From Siphonodentalium dalli (taxonomy: Eukaryota; Mollusca; Scaphopoda; Gadilida; Siphonodentaliidae): DNA of 64,000 nt. The stretch covers positions 119,362,754-119,426,753 of the forward strand of contig CP136061.1 of assembly GCA_032622095.1 (NCBI GenBank), read 5' to 3'. Shown here piece by piece: positions 56,637 through 64,000 of this stretch. Each line of letters begins with the position of its first letter. Position 1 is the stretch's first letter. Below the pieces are notes generated by a model. The model made no database searches, had not been told where the DNA came from, and saw only the letters and a list, made by a program, of their open reading frames with translations. Both the position numbers and the translations under genes were made by a program.

Positions 56637-56816
56637 TGGATATTCTGTTTATTATATACTTTAGTTACTTGCCTATGGCCCCCAATGAATGTCAATGTAT
56701 CAGAAATTTCAACCTGATATCACTCACTAGTGGGATATCACTCTAGAGTGGGATATCACTTATATCTCACTGCTAAAACCTCATAATTCATGGGCAAGTA
56801 TATAATAAACTGCCGT
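56637..56816. repeat. Second palindromic unit next to the hairpin
   Basis: GTTTATTATATACTT and AAGTATATAATAAAC bound ~170 bases that contain GATATCACTCACTAGTGGGA and ATATCACTCTAGAGTGGGAT, themselves palindromic. Possibly a separate small inverted-repeat element. Confidence 0.65.
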
Positions 56817-57143
56817 ATTCAGTATAAACCTAACCGTCGTAGTTATTTTTGGAAACGAATTGTTTTGGCCCTGATTGATATATATGCGACTACGATAAGC
56901 TAAACGTAGTCATGACTATATCCATGTATTGATAAAACAACCCTTTTCCATGAGAGAAATCTGACTTCCGGCAACATACATGCATGTATGAGTGTCATGT
57001 GTATATTTCGATAAGGCGAAGATTTTTTTTGGATAACAATTTAGTGTTTTTTTATTAAGGACTTTTTAGTTAGCTATATATAGTGTAATATAATGTCGAC
57101 GGGACTCGACACCGAATGATAACTCGTTCCACACTTTGTTTAG
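56817..57143. other. No recognisable feature
   Basis: Unassigned spacer before an R5 copy. Confidence 0.4.
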
Positions 57144-57147
57144 TTAA

Positions 57148-57552
57148 CCCTTTGTGTTCCAAATGGATTATCCCATCAGTTAAACTATATACATTGGAAT
57201 GGTCTATTAACAATTGGGAGGGGTGTTCATGACAAGTTAGCAAGCGATAGACAGGCCAAATGATAATACAGAGCAGAATAATTCATATTGTTGGAGGGGA
57301 ATGTTTATATAATAAGTTCAACAAACGTTAATAAAATATACATTGGAATTGTCTATTAACCATTTGGTGGGGTCTTCGTGACAAATGGCAGACAGCAGAC
57401 AGGCTAAATTATAATACAATGCAGAAGAATTCATTTTCTTGGAGGATAATAATAAGTATATAATAAGTTCAACAAACGTTTGTTGACCTTATTATCTGAA
57501 CATTTCCAAAGGGAATTACTCGTCAAAGAGTATTTAGAATGGCAAGAGTTAC
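57148..57552 (+). mobile_element. R5 element with internal tandem duplication
   Basis: TTAA 57144-57147 precedes CCCTTTGTGTTCCAAATGGA. The section from ATATACATTGGAATGGTC through ATAATAAGTTCAACAAACGT is present twice (about 57188-57330 and 57337-57480). The right part is CTTATTATCTGAACATTTCC, ending AGAATGGCAAGAG beside the next element. Confidence 0.75.
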
Positions 57553-57556
57553 TTAA

Positions 57557-57913
57557 AGATATATTATGAACTTGTTCGGTGCGTGAAACTGATAAGTTAG
57601 TATGCAGGCGCTATGCCAACTGAAGGAATATAACATTCTTCTAACATTTGAAGCAAATCGGCCGTACCACTCCATAGAAAACATCGTCAGAACTACGCTG
57701 AATTGTAAATATTTACTACTCGATTCGGGGCGCATCTATCGGCGATAAACTAACGAAAACGATTTCACCATCGAGAGTCACTGCATTTAATTAATATATA
57801 AGAATGACGGTGTGTACTGTGAATTTTGATACACTATTTGTAAAAAATACTACTTTGAACAAGATTATTCTCCATTTCTGTTTGATCATCATGACGGAGT
57901 GTTTCACATCACT
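57557..57913 (+). mobile_element. R9 element, TTAA-flanked
   Basis: TTAA 57553-57556 and 57914-57917. Starts AGATATATTATGAACTTG and ends GGAGTGTTTCACATCACT. Closest to the 38.4-kb copy. It directly follows an R5 copy. Confidence 0.85.
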
Positions 57914-58018
57914 TTAATTTATACTAATTGTAACCGATCAAGAAGGGTCAATTTAACCCCGTGGTGGACGTAAACTAAGTTACCATTACCATACGGTTGA
58001 TCTTTTAAGGTACTCAAT

Positions 58019-58434
58019 CCGATCAGACGGTCCCCATACATCAAGATACAACAACAAACAACATTTCTTTAAAATACGCTTTAGTTATCAGAATCGATTT
58101 ATTGCAACAAAATAATGCTAACCACTGTCAACTATGGTATAAAATTTCCCAAAACTTGTTATTTATCAACATTTTGTTCAACAAAATATGGCCGTATTAC
58201 CACTTTATGTTAGAGTTATCCATCTTCATCCGCAATTTTGTCCGAGACCCTCCATTTGACCACGTGTTTCTGGGCCACATATTATTACACATCTCGAGAA
58301 ATAACAAACTTCAAAAATCGATATCTGATCACTCTGAGCTTTGATGAGTGGGTTCCCCGACTCGAATCAAATATGTTTCACTCCCGAAGCCAAAGAAATA
58401 GTAATTTAAGAGCGTCTGATCGGATTGAGTACCT
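58019..58434 (+). mobile_element. R2 element, TTAA-flanked (full length)
   Basis: TTAA 58015-58018 and 58435-58438. Ends GGTACTCAATCCGATCAGAC and CTGATCGGATTGAGTACCT. Contains AATAATGCTAACCACTGTCA and the GGCTTCGGGAGTG landmark in reverse. Confidence 0.85.
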
Positions 58435-58710
58435 TTAACGGTGTGGTCTCCAAAGGCTTGGTGATCTGTGTTGCGTCTCTCTCGGTTGTTTGATTACCGC
58501 ACATGCGAAATTCTGCACACACGTGCGTAAATCTATTCGTCTCAGTGCTCACTTCTGATGGATGATGGTCTCTATTGGGGAAAACATTCAATCTTTGTTC
58601 TTTAATATCGATCGTGAGAGCATGTGGTGGCAATGGAATTCCTGCACCTCATCCATCCCGCAAACATTTATATTTGCTGTGAACTTTGTCGATAACAGTG
58701 CAAGACAATA

Positions 58711-58861
58711 GTTGGTACACCCAACGGTAGATGCACTTTTTACGCTACATGCATACGCGTGTTGTTCGGCGTTCACAAATGCTGCACTATTAATTCAGTG
58801 CATATATGAGAAAAAGGTGCCAAACCTCAAACTAATTGCAACATCACATTTCTTAGCAGGA
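58711..58861 (+). CDS. Doubtful exon-like open frame, faint cystinosin resemblance
   Basis: An open frame follows ACAATAG (possible acceptor) and meets GGA/GTAAGT at 58862, a strong donor consensus. It encodes TVDALFTLHAYACC and then LLIQCIYEKK. The spacing D..F.LHA...QC.YE recalls the PQ-loop region of cystinosin, the lysosomal cystine exporter, but the interval between LHA and QC is about five residues too long. In addition, the stretch at 58825-58842 (CTCAAACTAATTGCAACA) has an inverted partner at ~59189-59206, suggesting repeat DNA. Coding status is doubtful. Confidence 0.15.
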
Positions 58862-59580
58862 GTAAGTCTATTAACCCATTATAAACAACATTCTAAAATT
58901 AAAAAAGCATCAAGAATGGCGAAATTGGTAAATTTGTGAAATAAATCTGTCAAAATTTGGTAAAATACTCAATATATGGCTTTTCAAGAATGTTTATAAA
59001 ATACTTTAGAACTTCCATTTATATATCTATGTTGTAGAATACAAAATCCTGACTAAAGAACAGAAAACCTTTCCCAGATACGTTGAGTATTTTTTGTGTT
59101 ATGTACCTCCAAAATTGTGGGTTTATCTATAATTTCAGAGCTTAATTTGAGAGTTAACGTACTCGTTCACACTGAGAAACTTTGTGTTGCAATTAGTTTG
59201 AGGAAAAACCATAAATGCACTGGACTATATAGGTCCGCATGAGTTTCTCTTGACGCCTCTAGTTTTTTTAGATACCTTGCACTTTCGAGTCCTCGAGAAA
59301 ATCGTGTCCTATGTTGTGAATCAAATTTTGGCACATATGGCAAGGGTGTGCGATTTTGTTATTCTGGATTGGCTGCTATGAGAGACTTTTGTGAATCTTT
59401 GTGAACTTGTAAAGCTTGTAAAGCAAAACTTATTTTCACCCACTATTTATAACAAATAATATTTTCTGAGCGGGAATATCCATTTAGTGATAGCTGTGAC
59501 AGAAAGGGTCTCATTCTGCCTACTAAGCTGTTATTTTTCGGTTGAGCTTTGGAGTTGGAAAAATCGAAAACATACAAAAT
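58862..59580. other. No recognisable gene
   Basis: Contains the inverted partner of 58825-58842 (TGTTGCAATTAGTTTGAG at ~59189). Otherwise nothing supported. Confidence 0.45.
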
Positions 59581-59585
59581 ATTAA

Positions 59586-59935
59586 AGGTATACAATCCGA
59601 TTCGATGGTCCCCATGCATATATCATCAGATTGCAACAACAACATTTCTTGAAATGCCGCTTCAGCTATCAAAATCGATTAATTGCCAAAAACAAAATGC
59701 TAACCACTTTCAAATATAATATAAAATTGCCCAAAAAGTCTTATATATCAACATTTTGTTCAATGCAATTTGATATTAGAGTCTGTCGGTCGGCAGTTCG
59801 TCGAATATTTGCCAGGCCGCCAAATATTCGAGGCGCATGGTGAAAATAACAAATTTCAAAACTAGAAATCTTATCACTATATATGGGCTTTGATATGTGG
59901 GTTCCTCGACTCATATATAATATTTGTTCCATGAA
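59586..59935 (+). mobile_element. R2 element, right end lost
   Basis: TTAA 59582-59585 precedes AGGTATACAATCCGATTCGA. Landmarks AACAACAACATTTCTTGAAA and CAACATTTTGTTCAATGCAA follow. Similarity ends near 59935, before an M1 fragment. Confidence 0.75.
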
Positions 59936-60004
59936 ATATATGACATTGGCATGTTTGTTCCATACATAATCACTTGTTATTCTGAAACTTAACCCCTGAC
60001 CCCC

Positions 60005-60208
60005 TGTCATGTAATCTCGAGCTGGGACCTTCGACTACTATGAAATGCAGTATTGAGGATCATATATGGATTAAGACATGTATTACCTGCGTCACTGTTC
60101 AATGTTTTAAATTTCCCCGTCATAAAGAACGTCAGAAGGTTCCAATGTTTTGAACTGGTGGAACATGATTTATACAGGAATAGCCAGAGTAGAGATTCGT
60201 GGTATGAG
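60005..60208 (+). mobile_element. M1 right half
   Basis: GAGCTGGGACCTTCGACTAC, then TTGAACTGGTGGAACATGAT, then AGCCAGAGTAGAGATTCGTG, then GTATGAGCTA matches the right portion of M1. The left half is replaced by the truncated R2 copy. Confidence 0.65.
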
Positions 60209-60627
60209 CTATAGCGTGAGTTAAAATCAATTTAAGTAACACACTTCTTAACTTCATCGCGGAGTCTTTTGACATCACTTCTGACGCTGCGACAGTCAAT
60301 TTTCTCATAAATAACTACATCGTAAACTGATTTCAATCCATCAGGCTCTCGTATCATAATCCGGTTAAGAAATTGAAATGCTTCTCCACACACAGAGTGT
60401 GATACGAGCTCACTGCACGTGATATGTGTGAAATTGTGCACAATGGACATTTCCGCAGCTGTCTATCAAATAATTATTAGAAGATATTTTCTACCAATCA
60501 GAGACTGAGCCGATTGCTTGCTGCGTGGAACATTATTTGTTCACCCTAATTTGGATACCCATGCATATCACCAGCCCATATATCAGCCCATTGTGTGTGT
60601 ATTGACCCCCCCCTCCAAATCCAAAAC
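60209..60627. other. No recognisable feature
   Basis: A minus-strand 72-residue frame (60232-60450) is unrecognised. A C-rich run is at ~60607. Confidence 0.4.
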
Positions 60628-60631
60628 TTAA

Positions 60632-61146
60632 AGGCACGGGCGGCGTTCGTTGCAGAAATATTCATGTTTGTTCAAATCGCCATCAACAGAAGGAATATTA
60701 AAATATATATAGTTTTGTTCATATGCCAAACATAATCAGCGCGTAAATAGTATATTGTCGTTAAGACGTACGATGGTGTATACGTAAACAAGAACCTTTT
60801 CGTGTTACAGAAGTTTTGCTTCTGTTTACATAACACAGCGTAATTATATTTGTTAATCACACATACATGATATAAACGCTCTTTGTTATTTCCATATCAG
60901 GAAAACAGTAACAAATAACGCTCTTTATGTTTACCATATCCAAATCTAAACAAAAGCCAGGTTCTGTAACGTTTTTTGCTTTTGTTTACATAACAATACA
61001 TTGACAATAGCAGACTGTTTATGTCATATTTCTGATTGGTATAAGAAAATAGTCTGTCTATGTTTTACTATTCTTTCTGTTTATGGTGGTTTTTGACGGA
61101 GCTGAATATTTTAACAGCATACCCAACGCCAACGCCGCCCGTATAT
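60632..61146 (+). mobile_element. R1 element, TTAA-flanked (full length)
   Basis: TTAA 60628-60631 and 61147-61150. Ends AGGCACGGGCGGCGTTCG and CGCCAACGCCGCCCGTATAT. Contains ACGCTCTTTG (~60877) and ACGCTCTTTA (60918). Very similar to the 35.5-kb copy. Confidence 0.85.
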
Positions 61147-61274
61147 TTAACCCGAAGATAGCTTAAAAGTATCAACCACATATAAACAACACATGCAAGC
61201 ATGCACTCATGCCTCTGATAGTATGTATATGTAAACATGTTTTCTTTCAACCATTGATGTATGGTATAAGAAAT

Positions 61275-61466
61275 AAATATATCTATAACAAGCGATCGGT
61301 CGTTTGTTGAACTTGTTATCTAAACATTTCCCTCAATAAATAGGGTTCCATCTGCACTTTTATTGAGCTATCGTCTGCTTTATCACCTTAACACCCCAAA
61401 TGAATAATAGATCATTCCAATGCACACGTTTAACTGACTGGGAGAATCCATTTAGTACAGAAATGG
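61275..61466 (-). mobile_element. R5 element, left part lost
   Basis: Reverse R5: GTTTGTTGAACTTGTTATCT, then TATCGTCTGCTTTATC, then GAATAATAGATCATTCCAAT, then GAATCCATTTAGTACAGAAA, TGG, to TTAA 61467-61470. The distal half is absent. Confidence 0.75.
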
Positions 61467-61755
61467 TTAAACAAAATTAAACAGACAGCAGACGGTTTAT
61501 GGAAAACATTCTGAAGAAGCAGACATCCATCTGTATTATAGTGCTCGTGAACATGCATAATAAAGGACATGCTATGAACGAATAACGAACCTCCCAACTA
61601 ATATAATTATCATGGACGTGCATCCATAATTGTAATGAGTGAATCCCGTGAACAAACACAATTTCGTTATGCAATCCACTCGCTAATTTGCTGTCGTTCG
61701 ATAACATTATTACCCTTTTCGAGCAGCAAATTCGTGCCCATCTTTGTAACAACGC

Positions 61756-62253
61756 TAGATCATCCCGTGAATCTCTACTCTTGCTAACGCCGGTAGAGAT
61801 CATATTCCACCAGTACAAAACCTTGGAACGTTAGGAGGTTTTGACAGGGAACCTTATACAGTCGAAAAATAACGCGGGGAAAATATTTCTCAGTTCCTTT
61901 ATAACGTACTTCACTGCAGGTGAAGGTCCCAATTCAAAATTTCACGATTTAAGTAAATTTGTGAGCGATTTTGCTTTTGGTCGTTCACAATTACGGAATT
62001 TCGCCTGGGTAATTAATTCGATGTATTTTACGATATTGGCTCACAAAAGTCAGAGAAAATCATGCAATTTTGAGTTGGGACAGTCACCGACAGTGAGGTA
62101 CATTATTAAGGAACAGATAACAGCTAGGAAATATATTTCCCGCGTTATTGTTCGACTTTATAAGGTTCCCTGTCAAAAATTCAAAAAGTTCTGTATTGAT
62201 GGAATATGATCTCTACGGGCGTTAGCAAGAGTAGAGATCAATGGTATGAACTA
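61756..62253 (-). mobile_element. M1 MULE-like element with 9-bp duplication
   Basis: The ends TAGATCATCCCGTGAATCTC and (reverse of right) TAGTTCATACCATTGATCTC run on through CTACTC. The flanks TAACAACGC (61747-61755) and GATCAACGC (62254-62262) match at 7 of 9 positions. The interior has long self-complementarity. The 122-residue frame 61841-62209 is not a recognisable transposase. Confidence 0.8.
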
Positions 62254-62262
62254 GATCAACGC

Positions 62263-62661
62263 ATGCGATGTGATTGTGATTTGGCAGATTGCAATAGTTT
62301 CTACTGAAACGCGGCTAAAAGAAAGTTATCCATCACTCACTACTTATATCAGATTAGCCAAACTCCTCGAATATGACAACTTTAGATAACATAACAGTTA
62401 TACCTTTTCTTAAAAGCATCAGTTTGCACTAGCACCAGCATATCATTTTAGAAGGACATACCAACATCATAGCAGATTAGCTAGACCGTTCAACCAGGGT
62501 GGACTCTATGGTTTCAAAGCATTCGTATCGTTTGATATGACGACGCGGATCATAATATAATTCACGGGATAACTATACATGTGACATTCGGCAGTACGTT
62601 GCAAAAAAATGGCGAACACGATAAAGAGGAACATTCTCAGTGAAATAAAATACGTGTTTGT
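62263..62661. other. No recognisable feature
   Basis: Unassigned spacer. Confidence 0.4.
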
Positions 62662-62691
62662 TTAACCCTTTACCCAACATAATGGCCCTGT

Positions 62692-62760
62692 GCCAATGCA
62701 TTCTCTTATATATGCGAGTCGACCATATGTCGCCTCGCATATATAAGAGAATGCATTGGC
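62692..62760. repeat. Hairpin, best-preserved copy 1
   Basis: GCCAATGCATTCTCTTATAT pairs with ATATAAGAGAATGCATTGGC. The loop region TCGACCATATGTCG has its own partial symmetry. Confidence 0.9.
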
Positions 62761-62838
62761 TTAACACATTAAAAATTATAAAATTGTTAAAGAATGTAAG
62801 AAAAAATGGTAAAAAGTGTTAAAAAAATATTTTTTTTA

Positions 62839-62908
62839 GGCCAATGCATTCTCTTATATATGCGAGGCGACCTATGGTCGACTCGCATATATAAGAGAAT
62901 GCATTGGC
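62839..62908. repeat. Hairpin, best-preserved copy 2
   Basis: GCCAATGCATTCTCTTATAT pairs with ATATAAGAGAATGCATTGGC, with centre CGACCTATGGTCG. Nearly the reverse complement of copy 1. Confidence 0.9.
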
Positions 62909-63061
62909 ACAGGGCATAACTGTAACCATCACAATGTGGTCAGTGAGCCGGTTCCAATGATATCCATATTTGTATGGTTTTATTGAGACAGACCCAAGAT
63001 ATTTTAGGCTGTTGAAGCTTTATTTGGCCGGTTTTGGCCGGTTTGTTGGGTAAAGGGTTAA

Positions 63062-64000
63062 CTGAATACAACTAAGACACATTTATCTGAATGTGCTGGT
63101 ATTGAGTCGGGTAAGCGGTTACAAACTACAATTATATACGGATGTAACCCGACCAATATAACCAAGAAGAGATTACATGAGAGGGGGTCAGGGGTTATAT
63201 CAATGTGTAAAGTGGAGGTTTCCAAACGTTTTCATTGGTGAGAGTATACGGTTGCTAGCAGACAATGCGTTTGCAGAAATAATTTAATTTGTTTTACAGC
63301 GCCTGTCCTTGTGATATAATACACACGAGAACGTACAATCGTTTTGCCTTCAATTGTGTAAAATATGACAATTGTCCCGAAAATCGAAAACAAAATGTTA
63401 ACCAACATCAATGCACGCATCGAAATTTCAGTAAATCGTTTGAAAATAGGCAATTTAACACTGGTGATGGTGATTTATTCTCATAATTCACATGAACATA
63501 GAGAAGTACAGAGAAAGAAGTATTTACAAAATAATATAAGAATATATATACATTATATACATGTATCCGGTGCTATGGGGATATCTATATCCTATCATGC
63601 GGTATATAATACTGTACGCTGTTGTCGTGTTTTATTTGGCTCTGGGTTACGAATTTGTCTTGTACGAAAGTGTTACATGTAGTACGGCTTCGTGAAACAG
63701 ATGACTCCATGTGTCACCGTTTACATCTCTTTTAAACGATAAATTGTCGGTAATATAACTTAGTAATTTGACAGAGTCTTTCTGATGACAGATATATTTA
63801 CATAGTGTGTTCGACATAACTAATTAGGAATTTAGGAGTGACAATATTAAGATAATTTGACAAATTCAGAGATTTAGTTGATTGTTGAAACCATTGTTAC
63901 GTAGACAAAACTTTACAGTGATTTATCAACAAAAATCGCTAGTCGTGTAGTAATTATGTTCAAATATTTTAGGCTGAATGATTTTCAGAATATTGTTCAA
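63062..64000. other. No recognisable gene
   Basis: Short frames at 63232-63453 (minus), 63289-63486 and 63365-63682 (plus) overlap and are unrecognised. About 63465-63560 resembles in style the possible retroposon end at 49748. No other feature supported to the window end. Confidence 0.45.

Larger units (their letters stand above)
62666..63057. mobile_element. R10 TTAA-flanked element containing the R11-type hairpin pair
   Basis: The ends CCCTTTACCCAACA and TGTTGGGTAAAGGG are exact inverted repeats, with TTAA at 62662-62665 and 63058-63061. Inside, two ~70-bp hairpins (62692-62760 and 62839-62908) flank an AT-rich spacer with GTTAAAGAATGTAAGAAAAA. The outer words CCCTGTGCC and GGCACAGGG are inverted, so the hairpin pair is itself a symmetrical unit (about 62686-62914) that may be an insertion within R10. 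Confidence 0.8.

Noticed and set aside
29918-62209. Similar peptides from two M1 copies (29918-30118 minus and 61841-62209 plus), considered as a transposase remnant
   Set aside because: The shared words follow from DNA similarity between opposite-oriented M1 copies. No DDE-type motif or MULE domain is visible.

Overview
The window looks like intergenic or intronic DNA from an animal nuclear genome. Evidence: no dense coding, AT-rich sequence, eroded non-LTR retrotransposon pieces, retroposon tails made of 4- or 5-bp repeats, and dozens of short DNA-transposon relics with target-site duplications (TSDs). A marine invertebrate, most plausibly a lophotrochozoan such as a mollusc, is suggested by the repeat at 51.3-51.7 kb (around GAGTTATGCCCCTTTTT) and the GCAGAGTTATCTC element at 27.4 and 43.9 kb. 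That placement rests on recalled repeat style and is weak. No complete protein-coding gene, rRNA, tRNA or CRISPR array was found. Most long open frames lie in tandem repeats and are not credible genes.

Layout. 0-4.9 kb: a decayed non-LTR element and a second 3' fragment of a relative. 4.9-7.3 kb: a 2.4-kb foldback element carrying two opposed arrays of a ~130-bp repeat. 8.3-8.7 kb: a paired-hairpin element. 9-18 kb: a large imperfect palindrome whose arms flank a ~2.1-kb minisatellite. 18.9-21 kb: a retroposon tail and two small elements. 21.2-25.5 kb: a ~4-kb palindromic TTAA-flanked element with its right end repeated. 25.5-26.5 kb: the best candidate for host-gene sequence (possible last exon and 3' UTR). 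27-31 kb: dispersed elements. 31.3-33.4 kb: a 48-bp satellite of exactly 34 in-phase units inside an inverted-repeat pair. 33.4-33.7 kb: a purine tract. 34.3-35.3 kb: an intact-ended hAT-type element. 35.4-46 kb and 52-63 kb: nested miniature elements. 47-52 kb: a composite bounded by AGGCCCACTTAA termini.

The unifying theme is transposition. I define eleven families (R1-R11) plus two MULE-like families (M1, M2). Nine R families have at least one end abutting TTAA (R3 and R8 show none), as expected of piggyBac- or Kolobok-type transposition. Three junctions share a single TTAA between two different families. M1 and M2 show 9-bp duplications, the hAT element an 8-bp one, and two other elements TA. 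No source transposase is encoded here, so the elements are non-autonomous. Family names are mine and are defined only by internal comparison.
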